Assembly (NCBI GenBank): GCA_031422555.1
Contig: JANPLZ010000161.1
Location: 1-56,909, forward strand
Reading direction: 5' to 3'
From: JANNAT01 sp031422555
Lineage (GTDB): Bacteria > Pseudomonadota > Alphaproteobacteria > Rhodobacterales > Rhodobacteraceae
DNA length: 56,909 nucleotides
The position numbers were made by a program, and so were the translations under genes. This document shows positions 9,564 through 17,948 of the stretch, piece by piece (position 1 is the first letter of the stretch; the number at the start of each line of letters is the position of its first letter). The notes under the pieces are model-generated. The model worked only from the letters and a program-made list of their open reading frames with translations. It had not been told where the DNA came from and made no database searches.

Positions 9564-10463
9564 ATGACCGATCACGTGTCCACACATCAGGCCGACGACG
9601 ATGCGCGCAACGAAACCATTTTGATTTACGTCAATGGGCAGATTGTGCCCAAGGCCAAGGCGATGGTTTCGGTCTACGACTCCGGCTTCATGCTGGGCGA
9701 TGGCGTGTGGGAGGGTATCCGGCTGTATAACGGGCGCTGGAGCTTTCTGGATGACCATATTACCCGCTTGTTTGAGGCGGCCAAGGCGATTGATCTGGAT
9801 ATCGCGCTGACCCCGGAACAAGTGATTTCCGCAATATTAGACACACAACTGGCCAATAAAATGACAACCGATGCGCACGCCCGGTTGATGGTGACGCGCG
9901 GTGTCAAAACCCGACCATTTCAGAACCCCAGACTTTCGCAGCAAGGCCCGACCATGGTGATCATCATGGAACATTCACGCCAGAAACTGCCCCGGCCGAT
10001 TAGGCTTGCAACCGTGCCGCATATGCGCGGCTTGCCGATGACCCAAGATCCCAAGCTGAATTCGCATTCCAAACTGAATTGTATTCTGGCCTGCATCGCC
10101 GCGCAAAAGGCTGGCGCGGATGAGGCGCTGATGTTGGATGTGCATGGCTTTGTGAACACCACCAACGCCTGCAATTTCTTTATCGTGCGTAAGGGGCAGG
10201 TGTGGACCAGCACCGGCGATTATTGCATGAACGGCATCACCCGGCAAAAGGTGATTGATTTGTGCCGCGCCAACGACATTCCCGTGTTTGAGCGGAATTT
10301 CACTCTGGTCGACACCTATTCGGCGGATGAGGCGTTTTTGACCGGCACGTTTGGCGCGCAAACCCCCGTGGGTGACATTGACGGCCGCCAGATTGGCACG
10401 GGCCAGATTGGCCCGATGACGGAGCGGATACGCGGGCTTTACAAGACTTTGGTGGGTGCATGA
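9564..10463 (+). CDS. Fold-type-IV PLP aminotransferase (BCAT/D-amino-acid transaminase family), altered PLP site
   Basis: Class IV aminotransferase of 299 residues. N-terminal YVNGQIVPKAKAMVSVYDSG and GVWEGIRLYNGRWSFLDDHI are typical of branched-chain and D-amino-acid aminotransferases. The Schiff-base lysine is probably K170 in LNSHSKLNCILA. In the usual G-x-T-E-x-x-x-x-N block, which supplies the glutamate that contacts the pyridine nitrogen of PLP, this protein has GFVNTTNACNFF, apparently without the glutamate. Substrate is therefore uncertain; annotation as ilvE would be unsafe. The stop overlaps the next gene by four bases (ATGA), tying it to the sulfotransferase-like protein. Confidence 0.8.
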   Translation: MTDHVSTHQADDDARNETILIYVNGQIVPKAKAMVSVYDSGFMLGDGVWEGIRLYNGRWSFLDDHITRLFEAAKAIDLDIALTPEQVISAILDTQLANKMTTDAHARLMVTRGVKTRPFQNPRLSQQGPTMVIIMEHSRQKLPRPIRLATVPHMRGLPMTQDPKLNSHSKLNCILACIAAQKAGADEALMLDVHGFVNTTNACNFFIVRKGQVWTSTGDYCMNGITRQKVIDLCRANDIPVFERNFTLVDTYSADEAFLTGTFGAQTPVGDIDGRQIGTGQIGPMTERIRGLYKTLVGA

Positions 10464-11185
10464 CCGCGCCGCGCCGCATTGCAATGTGGTCCGGGCCGCG
10501 CAACCTTTCGACCGCGATGATGTATGCCTTTGCCGCGCGCGGCGATTGTGTTGTCTGGGACGAGCCGTTTTATGCCGCCTACCTTGACGCAACTGGCGTC
10601 GATCACCCCATGCGGGAAGACATTATCGCCGCGCATGAACCCGATCCCGACGTGATCGCTGCCACCTGCAAAGGGCCGATTCCGCAGGGTCAGAGCCTGT
10701 TTTATCAAAAACACATGACTTTGCACATGATCCCGGATTTTGATCGCCGCTGGATGCGGGCTTGCACGAATGTGTTTTTGATCCGCCATCCCGCCCGTGT
10801 GGTGGCCAGCTATGCCAAGAAACGCCAAGGGGCCACGCTTGACGATATTGGCTTTGTGCAACAGGCCGAACTGTTCGACGAAGTGTCAGATTGGTCGGAT
10901 ACCCCGCCGGTTGTGATCGACAGCGATGATATCCGCGCCGATCCCGAGGGCATGCTGCGCAAGCTGTGCTTGGCAATTAACGTGCCGTTTACCTTAAAAA
11001 TGCTGCGCTGGCCCGCCGGTGGCAATCAGGCCGATGGTGTCTGGGCGCCGCATTGGTATGCCGCAGTTCACCGCAGCACCGGGTTTGACGGCGCCGAAGG
11101 CCCGCTCCCCGATTTGGGCGGCGCCTACGCCGATCTGGCGGCTCAGGCGATGCCCTATTACGAACGGCTGGCGCGGCACAAATAG
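10460..11185 (+). CDS. Sulfotransferase-like P-loop protein coupled to the aminotransferase
   Basis: A 241-residue protein with a sulfotransferase-type nucleotide fold. RIAMWSGPRNLSTAMMYAF near residues 5-23 occupies the place of the 5'-phosphosulfate-binding loop, and VFLIRHPARVVASYAKK near 99-115 resembles the 3'-phosphate-binding motif (R-x-x-P...S-Y). Family membership suggests transfer or binding of a sulfonucleotide, but the substrate is unknown. It is coupled by a four-base overlap to the class IV aminotransferase, which implies a shared pathway. A strong hairpin follows the stop codon. Such proteins are sometimes labelled 'branched-chain aminotransferase-like', probably because of this linkage. 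Confidence 0.7.
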   Translation: MTAPRRIAMWSGPRNLSTAMMYAFAARGDCVVWDEPFYAAYLDATGVDHPMREDIIAAHEPDPDVIAATCKGPIPQGQSLFYQKHMTLHMIPDFDRRWMRACTNVFLIRHPARVVASYAKKRQGATLDDIGFVQQAELFDEVSDWSDTPPVVIDSDDIRADPEGMLRKLCLAINVPFTLKMLRWPAGGNQADGVWAPHWYAAVHRSTGFDGAEGPLPDLGGAYADLAAQAMPYYERLARHK

Positions 11186-11220
11186 CAAAGCCGCGCCCCA
11201 ACCAAAAGGGCGCGGCTTTG
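11186..11220. terminator. Bidirectional terminator hairpin
   Basis: A perfect 13-bp stem pairs 11186-11198 (CAAAGCCGCGCCC) with 11208-11220 around a nine-base loop. It sits between the sulfotransferase-like stop and the convergent hypothetical gene. The stem ends give short A and T runs on both sides, but there is no long U tract. Confidence 0.75.
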
Positions 11221-11235
11221 CCATGCCATATCGGA

Positions 11236-11934
11236 TCAGAGACCCAGTTCGGTGCGAATATAGGCGATAGCGTCATCCGACAAGTCGCGACCACCCGATG
11301 CAATCAACAGTGCCGCGTCTTCAGTCGCCTGGGCGGCAAGCACGGCCGTGCTTGCAGCCGTAACTTTTACCGCAGCAGCATCATAATCCACCACAGCTTG
11401 ACGTTCGACCGCAAGCGCTTCTGCAGCGGCGGCATAGCCTTCAATTGTCGGATCAAGCGCTGCGATGGCGGCGTCGATATCCGCCACCGACCGCACCGGA
11501 AGCGGCAGGGCATCGCGGGCCGTGGTTGCCTGTGCAAGCAAAGTCGCGGCGGTGGTTGTGGCAATAGCGGCATCACGATACGCCGCAATACGGCCAACTT
11601 GGCTGTTTGGGTCGGCGTTCTTGAACGCGTTAGGGTTGGCCTTGACGGCGTTCAGCCCTTTCAACTCGGACGCCAGTGCGCCGTTACTGTTCTTTTCGGC
11701 CTTTTTGTTGGCTTTGTTGCTGCTTTTGATGGCCTTGGCGTCATTTTTTGCCGACTTCGAGGCCGCCTTGCTTTCCGATTTGGCATTTCCGGAATTGCCA
11801 CCCCCAGAATTACCATTCCCGCCTTTTTCGGCATAAGCGGCATCAAGACCCGCCATCGGACTTAAGGCAGATGGGATCGGTCCAAGGGCAACGGCGACAA
11901 AGCCAAGCATTGTGGCAATGGATTTCAGGGTCAT
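11236..11934 (-). CDS. Exported Ala-rich hypothetical protein
   Basis: Function not recognised. Starting at the ATG at 11934 the protein has 232 residues with an N-terminal signal peptide (about residues 1-34, ending DAAYAE). Next comes a Gly/Asn/Ser low-complexity stretch, then a Lys/Ala/Ser-rich stretch likely to be unstructured or helical. A conserved-looking LKGLNAVKANPNAFKNADPN segment and an alanine-rich helical C-terminal half complete it. The in-frame upstream codons to 12030 lack signal-peptide character. It has its own promoter candidate upstream and a shared terminator downstream, so it appears monocistronic. An envelope or extracellular structural role is conceivable but not supported by any motif. 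Confidence 0.7.
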   Translation of the reverse strand: MTLKSIATMLGFVAVALGPIPSALSPMAGLDAAYAEKGGNGNSGGGNSGNAKSESKAASKSAKNDAKAIKSSNKANKKAEKNSNGALASELKGLNAVKANPNAFKNADPNSQVGRIAAYRDAAIATTTAATLLAQATTARDALPLPVRSVADIDAAIAALDPTIEGYAAAAEALAVERQAVVDYDAAAVKVTAASTAVLAAQATEDAALLIASGGRDLSDDAIAYIRTELGL

Positions 11935-12013
11935 AGTGGATCTCCGGCTGAAAGGAAGCGCACAACTTTCTGTGCGAAACAGATCGTTTTGTATGGAACA
12001 TCTATGCGGCAAA

Positions 12014-12042
12014 TCTATGGCGCAGCACAAAAACTACGGCAA
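12014..12042 (-). promoter_or_regulatory. Candidate promoter of the exported hypothetical gene
   Basis: On the minus strand TTGCCG (12042-12037), a 17-base spacer and CATAGA (12019-12014) lie 80 bases upstream of the ATG at 11934. The transcribed leader contains a small CGCACA/TGTGCG hairpin. Confidence 0.5.
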
Positions 12043-12093
12043 CGGCGCCGGCCGGACAACCGTGGTTCTTCGCAGCCAGCGCTTCGCCGCCGG

Positions 12094-13326
12094 TCAGCTT
12101 TTGGTCGCAACCCGCGCGTTGCGTGTTGCGATTAGTTTCAGCCGCAGCGCGTTCAATCGAATAAACCCAGCCGCGTCTTTCTGATCATAGGCCCCTGCGT
12201 CTTCTTCAAAGGTCACGTGCTTTTCGGAATACAGGCTGTGATCTGACCACCGCGCAACCGTCCGCGCCGACCCTTTGTAAAGCTTTACCCGAACGGTTCC
12301 TGTGACATGCTCTTGTGATTTGTCGATCAACGCCTGCAGCATCTCGCGTTCCGGGCTGAACCAAAAGCCGTTGTAAATCAATTCGGCATAGCGCGGCATG
12401 ATGCTGTCTTTCAGATGCCCGGCACCCGCATCCAGGGTGATTTGTTCGATTCCGCGGTGCGCCTCAAGCAAGATCGTGCCGCCGGGGGTTTCATACACCC
12501 CGCGCGATTTCATGCCAACAAAGCGGTTTTCCACCAGATCAAGCCGCCCCACCCCATGCGCGCCGCCAATCTCGTTCAGCCGGGTTAGAATGGTGGCGGG
12601 CGACATTGCTTCGCCATTGATCGCCACCGCATCGCCCGACTCAAACGTGATTTCAACCATTTCCGGGGTATTCGGCGCATCTTCGGGGGCTACGGTGCGC
12701 TGATATACATATTCTGGTGCTTCATTGCCCGGATTTTCCAGCGCTTTGCCCTCGGACGAGGTGTGCAGCAAGTTGGCATCGACCGAAAACGGCGCTTCAC
12801 CGCGCTTGTCCAGTGCGATTGGAATTTGGTTTGCTTCGGCAAATTCGATCAGCTTGGTGCGGCTGGACAAATCCCATTCCCGCCATGGCGCAATCACCCG
12901 GATGGCGGGGTTCAGTGCATAGGCTGACAATTCAAACCGAACCTGATCATTGCCCTTGCCCGTTGCGCCATGCGATACCGCATCCGCCCCGGTTTCGGCG
13001 GCAATTCGCACCAGATGTTTCGAAATCAGCGGCCGCGCAATCGAGGTGCCCAGCAGATAAAGCCCTTCATACAAGGCATTGGCGCGGAACATCGGAAACA
13101 CGTAATCGCGCACGAATTCTTCGCGCACATCCACGATATGAATATTCTCCGGCTTGATCCCCAGCAAAATCGCCTTGGCGCGGGCGGGTTCCAATTCCTC
13201 GCCCTGACCCAGATCGGCGGTAAAAGTCACCACCTCGCAGCCATATTCGGTTTGCAGCCATTTCAGGATGATCGAGGTATCCAGACCGCCGGAATAGGCA
13301 AGGACGACTTTCTTGGGTGCGGGCAT
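12094..13326 (-). CDS. argG: Argininosuccinate synthase
   Basis: Ligates citrulline and aspartate with ATP in arginine biosynthesis. From the ATG at 13326 the protein has 410 residues, the family length. The pyrophosphatase-type P-loop YSGGLDTSIILKWL is at residues 11-24. The citrulline and aspartate-binding segments GATGKGNDQVRFEL and MKSRGVYETPGG are present. An in-frame extension to 13443 lacks family similarity and is excluded. Divergent from ilvA; argJ lies elsewhere in the window (47720-49048), so arginine genes are dispersed. Confidence 0.96.
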   Translation of the reverse strand: MPAPKKVVLAYSGGLDTSIILKWLQTEYGCEVVTFTADLGQGEELEPARAKAILLGIKPENIHIVDVREEFVRDYVFPMFRANALYEGLYLLGTSIARPLISKHLVRIAAETGADAVSHGATGKGNDQVRFELSAYALNPAIRVIAPWREWDLSSRTKLIEFAEANQIPIALDKRGEAPFSVDANLLHTSSEGKALENPGNEAPEYVYQRTVAPEDAPNTPEMVEITFESGDAVAINGEAMSPATILTRLNEIGGAHGVGRLDLVENRFVGMKSRGVYETPGGTILLEAHRGIEQITLDAGAGHLKDSIMPRYAELIYNGFWFSPEREMLQALIDKSQEHVTGTVRVKLYKGSARTVARWSDHSLYSEKHVTFEEDAGAYDQKDAAGFIRLNALRLKLIATRNARVATKS

Positions 13327-13355
13327 CGGATATCTCCTGAACGAAAACTGCGTGC

Positions 13356-13384
13356 GGTCTATTGGGTTTTGCCGTTCGGAACAA
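13356..13384 (-). promoter_or_regulatory. Candidate argG promoter
   Basis: On the minus strand TTGTTC (13384-13379), a 17-base spacer and TAGACC (13361-13356) lie 29 bases before the ATG at 13326. An AGGAGATAT Shine-Dalgarno follows close to the start. Confidence 0.5.
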
Positions 13385-13425
13385 GACCGATTGGCCTTGG
13401 CCGCGTGGCGCGCTAGGGTTCTGCC

Positions 13426-14673
13426 ATGACAGATTTTGCCCATGCCGCCCGCCAGTCCACCCGCGCCTTGCGCGAATTGTTTCCGCGCACGCCGCTACAG
13501 CGCAATGACCATTTATCCCAGCGCTATGGGGCCGAGATTTGGTTGAAGCGCGAAGACCTGTCGCCAGTGCGCAGTTACAAATTGCGCGGGGCGTTTACCG
13601 CAATGCGCAAAGTGCGGTTGACCCATCCAAAGCAGACCGATTTTGTCTGTGCAAGTGCGGGCAACCACGCGCAGGGCGTTGCCTTTGCCTGTCGTCACTT
13701 TGGCGTATCGGGCACGATTTTCATGCCGGTAACCACGCCGCAGCAAAAGATCGACAAGACCCGCGCCTTTGGCGGCGACGCTGTGCGCATCGTTCTGACC
13801 GGGGATTATTTTGACCAGACGCTGGCGGCGGCACAGACGTTTTGTGCAGGGAAAGGCGCGCATTTCTTATCACCGTTCGACGATAACGACGTCATTGAAG
13901 GTCAGGCCTCGGTGGCGGTTGAAATGCTGGATCAACTGGGCCGCGCGCCCGATCTGGTGATCCTGCCGGTTGGCGGTGGTGGCCTGTCGGCGGGCGTCAC
14001 CCAATATTTGCGGATCGAAGCGCCGCAAACCGAATTTCGTTTTGTCGAACCTGTCGGCGGTGCCAGTCTGACCGCGGCACTTTTGGCGCAAGAGCCGGTA
14101 AAACTGGGCCGGATCAACAGCTTTGTCGATGGCGCGGCGGTGGCGCGGCTGGGGGACCGCACCTATGCGGCCTTGGCTTGGGTCAAGCCGTCCGAGGTTT
14201 TGCTGGCCCCCGAAGACCGTATTTGCGTGACCATGTTGGAAATGCTGAACGTCGAAGGCATTGTTCTGGAGCCGGCAGGCGCGTTATCGGTCGATGTTTT
14301 GCCCGAACTTGCCGATCAGATTGTCGGTAAAACGGTGATTTGCGTGACGTCAGGCGGCAACTTCGATTTTGAGCGGTTGCCCGAAGTGAAGGAACGCGCG
14401 CAACGCTATTCCGGCGTCAAGAAATACTTCATTTTGCGGATGCCGCAGCGCCCCGGCGCATTGAAGGAATTTCTGGGCATGTTGGGCCCGGATGATGACA
14501 TCGCCCGGTTTGAATATCTGAAGAAATCGGCGCGCAACTTTGGCTCGGTGCTGATCGGGATCGAAACCAGCCGGGCGGAAAACTTTGCAGCGCTGTTTGC
14601 GCAGCTGGATGCGGCGTCGTTCACCTTTAAGGACATCACCAATGATGAAATTCTGTCAGAATTTCTGATCTAG
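13426..14673 (+). CDS. ilvA: Threonine ammonia-lyase (threonine deaminase)
   Basis: PLP enzyme converting threonine to 2-oxobutanoate, the entry step to isoleucine. It has 415 residues. The PLP lysine is K52 in VRSYKLRGAF, and the phosphate-binding glycine loop is PVGGGGLSAG. After about residue 325 there is one ACT-like regulatory region (FILRMPQRPGALKEFLGML), so this is the shorter single-domain form, with regulation by isoleucine likely but not provable here. A weak TTGGCC...CTAGGG promoter precedes the ATG. Its 3' end overlaps the convergent Hpt gene by four bases. Confidence 0.93.
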   Translation: MTDFAHAARQSTRALRELFPRTPLQRNDHLSQRYGAEIWLKREDLSPVRSYKLRGAFTAMRKVRLTHPKQTDFVCASAGNHAQGVAFACRHFGVSGTIFMPVTTPQQKIDKTRAFGGDAVRIVLTGDYFDQTLAAAQTFCAGKGAHFLSPFDDNDVIEGQASVAVEMLDQLGRAPDLVILPVGGGGLSAGVTQYLRIEAPQTEFRFVEPVGGASLTAALLAQEPVKLGRINSFVDGAAVARLGDRTYAALAWVKPSEVLLAPEDRICVTMLEMLNVEGIVLEPAGALSVDVLPELADQIVGKTVICVTSGGNFDFERLPEVKERAQRYSGVKKYFILRMPQRPGALKEFLGMLGPDDDIARFEYLKKSARNFGSVLIGIETSRAENFAALFAQLDAASFTFKDITNDEILSEFLI

Positions 14674-14999
14674 GCCGCGCTTAACGCCAGAATCCTCTCA
14701 GCCAGCGCTGCCTTTGACAGCGCGTAACACTCTTGCACCGCCGCGATGTCCAATCCGGTTTCGCCACCCGCCGCACGGCGTTCGCCATCCTGGCAAAGCG
14801 CTGCAAACTGCGCAAACCCAAGGTTCAGCGCGGCCCCTTTCAGAAAATGCAGATCGGCTTCCAACGACTTTGCCAAATCGCCGGGTGCGATCCGCAAGAT
14901 CACCTCATCGGCCTCTTCCAGAAACATCGCGACAACCTCATCAAGATCATCTGCGCCGATCTCATCGCGCAATTCGTTCACTCTGGTCCAGTCGATCAT
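14670..14999 (-). CDS. Histidine phosphotransfer (Hpt) domain protein
   Basis: Small phosphorelay protein of 109 residues made of a single four-helix Hpt domain. The phosphorylatable histidine is H51 in ADLHFLKGAALNLGF, the standard HxxKGxxxxxG pattern. I take the ATG at 14999 (MIDWTRVNEL); an in-frame longer start at 15050 is less likely. Its gene points away from the adjacent response-regulator/PP2C gene, whose receiver is the obvious phosphorylation partner. It overlaps the end of ilvA by four bases on the other strand. No kinase gene is nearby, so the phosphoryl donor must be encoded elsewhere. Confidence 0.85.
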   Translation of the reverse strand: MIDWTRVNELRDEIGADDLDEVVAMFLEEADEVILRIAPGDLAKSLEADLHFLKGAALNLGFAQFAALCQDGERRAAGGETGLDIAAVQECYALSKAALAERILALSAA

Positions 15000-15156
15000 C
15001 CTTGCCACTGCCTTTGGTGCGCTGCCTAACGCCAGAATGCCCAGAAACACCTTAATAAATTCTCACCGGGGGCGGCTGCAAAGGGCAAAATTTTAGGTTT
15101 CACCAAACATTAATCGCTTGAAGGCAAACAGGTCTGCAAAGGTGTGGAGGCCAAGC

Positions 15157-16431
15157 GTGACAATCGGATTGATCAGACAACAGCCCCGGGTTCCCGCGCC
15201 AAATCCGCTGGTGCCGCGCCCGGTTTTGATTGTGGATGACAGTCGCGCGCAGCGGAAAATTTTGGAATTGCAGCTTACCCGTTGGGGCTATGATGTGACC
15301 GAAGCGGCCTCTGGTGATGATGCGCTGGCGTTGTGCAAGGGCCGGGATTTCGATATTATCTTGTCCGACTGGATGATGCCCGGCATGTCTGGTCTGGATT
15401 TTTGCAAGGCTTTTCGCGCACTTCCACGCGAAGGCTATGGCTATTTCATTCTGCTGACCTCCAAGTCGGAAAAGACTGAAATCGCGGATGGTTTGGAAAA
15501 TGGGGCTGACGACTTTTTGACCAAACCGGTCAGTGCCGACGAATTGCGCGCCCGTTTGCGTGCGGGCGAACGCATCTTGGGCATGCAGGATGAGTTGGTC
15601 GAAAAGAACCGGTTGGTTGGCTCTACGCTGGGGCAGCTGCAAAAATTGTATGATTCGCTGGACCGCGATCTGATAGAGGCGAACAAACTGCAAAAGGCCT
15701 TGGTCCGGAACCGCCAGCTTGAATTCAGAACCGGGGCGGCGTCGGTGCTGATGCGGCCATCGGGCCATGTTGGCGGTGATCTGGTGGGCACCTTTCACAT
15801 CACGGCGAATACGATTGCCGTCTATTCCATCGACGTCGCGGGCCATGGCATCGCGTCTGCGATGATGACGGCGCGCTTGGCCGCCCTGATGTCGGGGGGT
15901 GCGCCGGATCAAAACATCGCCGTGTCGATCGGGGCTTACGGGCGCCGTGATTCCTGGCCACCCGAAATGGTGGCGCATCGGTTGAACCGTATGATGACCG
16001 ACGGCATTTCCGTCGATCAATATTTCACCATGGCCTATGCCGAGATTGATCTTCTTTCCGGCCGTGTGCGGCTGGTGCAGGCCGGGCATCCACACCCGCT
16101 GATCTTGCGTGCAGACGGCACGGTTGAAGAGGTGGGCGAGGGCGGCTTGCCGATTGGTCTGATTGAAGGCTGTCAATACGAAAGGGTATCGCTGCAACTG
16201 GCCCCCGGCGACCGGATGTTTTTAATGTCTGACGGAATAACCGAATGCCCCGACCCTGCTGGGGCAGAGCTTGGCACCGAAGGGTTGATAGAATTGATCC
16301 ATAAAAGCAGGGACCTGAGCAGCAGTTCCTTGCTTGAGGCATTGGTGTGGGATCTGTCAGATTACGCCAAAACCATCGTTTTTCCTGATGACGTATCGGG
16401 CATAATCTTTGATTACCGCGGCCTGCCCTGA
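15157..16431 (+). CDS. Response regulator fused to a SpoIIE/RsbU-type PP2C phosphatase
   Basis: Two-domain signalling protein. I take the GTG at 15157, which has GGAGG six bases upstream, giving 424 residues; a TTG at 15118 would add 13. The receiver (about residues 20-137) has the phospho-acceptor D71 in LSDWMMPGM and the lysine in FLTKPVS. A helical linker follows. The PPM/SpoIIE domain has the expected metal motifs: GHVGGDLVG, SIDVAGHGIASAMM, LMSDGITE and FPDDVSG. Such proteins dephosphorylate anti-anti-sigma factors in partner-switching systems; RbaY of Rhodobacter capsulatus is a described relative. No anti-sigma or antagonist gene is adjacent. The neighbouring Hpt gene probably feeds the receiver. 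Confidence 0.88.
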   Translation: MTIGLIRQQPRVPAPNPLVPRPVLIVDDSRAQRKILELQLTRWGYDVTEAASGDDALALCKGRDFDIILSDWMMPGMSGLDFCKAFRALPREGYGYFILLTSKSEKTEIADGLENGADDFLTKPVSADELRARLRAGERILGMQDELVEKNRLVGSTLGQLQKLYDSLDRDLIEANKLQKALVRNRQLEFRTGAASVLMRPSGHVGGDLVGTFHITANTIAVYSIDVAGHGIASAMMTARLAALMSGGAPDQNIAVSIGAYGRRDSWPPEMVAHRLNRMMTDGISVDQYFTMAYAEIDLLSGRVRLVQAGHPHPLILRADGTVEEVGEGGLPIGLIEGCQYERVSLQLAPGDRMFLMSDGITECPDPAGAELGTEGLIELIHKSRDLSSSSLLEALVWDLSDYAKTIVFPDDVSGIIFDYRGLP

Positions 16432-16865
16432 CGCAAGGCTTTTGCCAACATGGCCCGGTCCCCGGCGTTGCCCAGCAACGACATGGCGGCGGCCGGATCC
16501 ATCCACACCGCCCGATGTCCGATTTCGGTCGGCGAGCCAACCCGCAGCGCGGGCTGCGCCACATAGACCGTGCAAATCTTTTCGGCCCAAAGGTTATACT
16601 CGGGCATGAAGGTAAAACGCCGGAACGCCCCTAGCCGCCGGATGCCGGTTATATGCCAGCCAGTTTCCTCCATCACCTCGCGGTGCAGCGCCGCGATTGG
16701 ATGCTCTCCGCGGTCGATGCCGCCGCCAGGCAATTGATACTCCGGCGTCGGATTTTCCTGATGCGTGGTCAGCAAACCGTCCTTATGCAGCAAAACTGCG
16801 TAAACGCCGGGTCTGCGCCGATAGATTTTGTCCGCGCGCGGCGGTGCGCCATAGCGTTTGATCAT
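16413..16865 (-). CDS. Nudix hydrolase
   Basis: Nudix-fold pyrophosphohydrolase of 150 residues. The Nudix box spans about residues 48-70 (GGIDRGEHPIAALHREVMEE is its core) with all catalytic glutamates present. The N-terminal RRRPGVYAVLLHKDGLLTT fits a MutT-like beta sheet. Substrate is not predictable from sequence; ADP-sugar or (d)NTP derivatives are typical. The gene is convergent with the PP2C regulator, overlapping its last 19 bases, and divergent from hslO. Confidence 0.85.
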   Translation of the reverse strand: MIKRYGAPPRADKIYRRRPGVYAVLLHKDGLLTTHQENPTPEYQLPGGGIDRGEHPIAALHREVMEETGWHITGIRRLGAFRRFTFMPEYNLWAEKICTVYVAQPALRVGSPTEIGHRAVWMDPAAAMSLLGNAGDRAMLAKALRQGRPR

Positions 16866-16886
16866 GTCAGCCCTGTGGTCGCCCGG

Positions 16887-16915
16887 TTGCCCTGCCTTTA
16901 TAGGCGCGGTATGCC
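16887..16915 (+). promoter_or_regulatory. Candidate hslO promoter
   Basis: TTGCCC at 16887-16892 and TATGCC at 16910-16915 are separated by 17 bases and lie 25 bases before the chosen hslO ATG. The short leader would begin near 16922. Confidence 0.45.
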
Positions 16916-16940
16916 AAGATTGGCACGTTTAGGATACCCC

Positions 16941-17948
16941 ATGATCTCGACACCACAAATCGCCTGGGACGACACCGTCCTGCCGTTTCAACTGGATCGC
17001 ACCGATGTGCGTGGCCGCGTTGCGCGTTTGGATTCGGCGCTGGATCAGGTGCTAAAGCAGCACGACTATCCACCTGTAATCGAGGCGTTGGTGGCCGAGG
17101 CCGCCGTGCTGACTGCCTTGATCGGGCAGTCGGTGAAACTGCGCTGGAAACTGTCGCTGCAGATTCGCGGCAAAGGCCCGGCGCGGTTGATCGCCACCGA
17201 TTATTACGCCCCGATCGCCGAAGGCGCGCCCGCCCGCATCCGGGCCTATGCCAGTTATGACGCCGACCGGCTGGATCATGCCGCCGAACCGTTCAGCCAG
17301 ATCGGCGAGGGGTATTTCGCGCTGATGATAGATCAGGGTCAGGATATGGCACCCTATCAGGGCTTTACCCCGATCACCGGAGGTTCACTTTCGGCCTGTG
17401 CAGAGACGTATTTCGCCCAATCAGAACAGCTTCCCACCCGGTTTGCGCTGACGTTCGGGAAAAGCCAAATCCCCGGCAATTCTGTGCAGTGGCGGGCGGG
17501 TGGCGTGATGTTGCAACACATGCCCAGCGTCACCGGGCAAGTCGCCGCTGATCAGGGTTCAGGCGAAGGCGGGCTTTTGGGCCATATGGATATACTGGCC
17601 GGTGAGGAAAGCGAAAACTGGACGCGGGCAAATGCGCTGCTGGACACGGTGGAAGAGATCGAAATGATCGGACCAACGGTCACGCCGACCGACTTGCTGG
17701 TGCGGCTGTTTCACGAAGAAAATCCACGGGTGTTTGATCCGCAGGCGGTGCATTTTGGTTGTTCCTGTGCGCCGGAAAAGGTGCGTCAGGCGATGTCGAT
17801 CTATTCGCAGAAAGATATTCGCACGATGACAACCGATAAGGGCATCGTGACCGCCGACTGTCAGTTCTGTGGCAAGCACTATGAGTTTGATCCGCAAACG
17901 CTGGGGTTTGACGCCCCAAAAGCCGCTGATGATGCCGGTCAGCATTGA
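16941..17948 (+). CDS. hslO: Redox-regulated chaperone Hsp33
   Basis: Holdase chaperone switched on by oxidation of four zinc-binding cysteines. From the ATG at 16941 the protein has 335 residues. The C-terminal zinc module has the two expected pairs, a C-x-C in HFGCSCAPEKV and a C-x-x-C in ADCQFCGKHYEF. The N-terminal domain begins IAWDDTVLPFQLDRTDVRGR, the usual Hsp33 start. The frame is open much further upstream, but that part would run through the promoter and the Nudix gene. First gene of a coupled run hslO-Nudix-nucleotidyltransferase. Confidence 0.94.
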   Translation: MISTPQIAWDDTVLPFQLDRTDVRGRVARLDSALDQVLKQHDYPPVIEALVAEAAVLTALIGQSVKLRWKLSLQIRGKGPARLIATDYYAPIAEGAPARIRAYASYDADRLDHAAEPFSQIGEGYFALMIDQGQDMAPYQGFTPITGGSLSACAETYFAQSEQLPTRFALTFGKSQIPGNSVQWRAGGVMLQHMPSVTGQVAADQGSGEGGLLGHMDILAGEESENWTRANALLDTVEEIEMIGPTVTPTDLLVRLFHEENPRVFDPQAVHFGCSCAPEKVRQAMSIYSQKDIRTMTTDKGIVTADCQFCGKHYEFDPQTLGFDAPKAADDAGQH

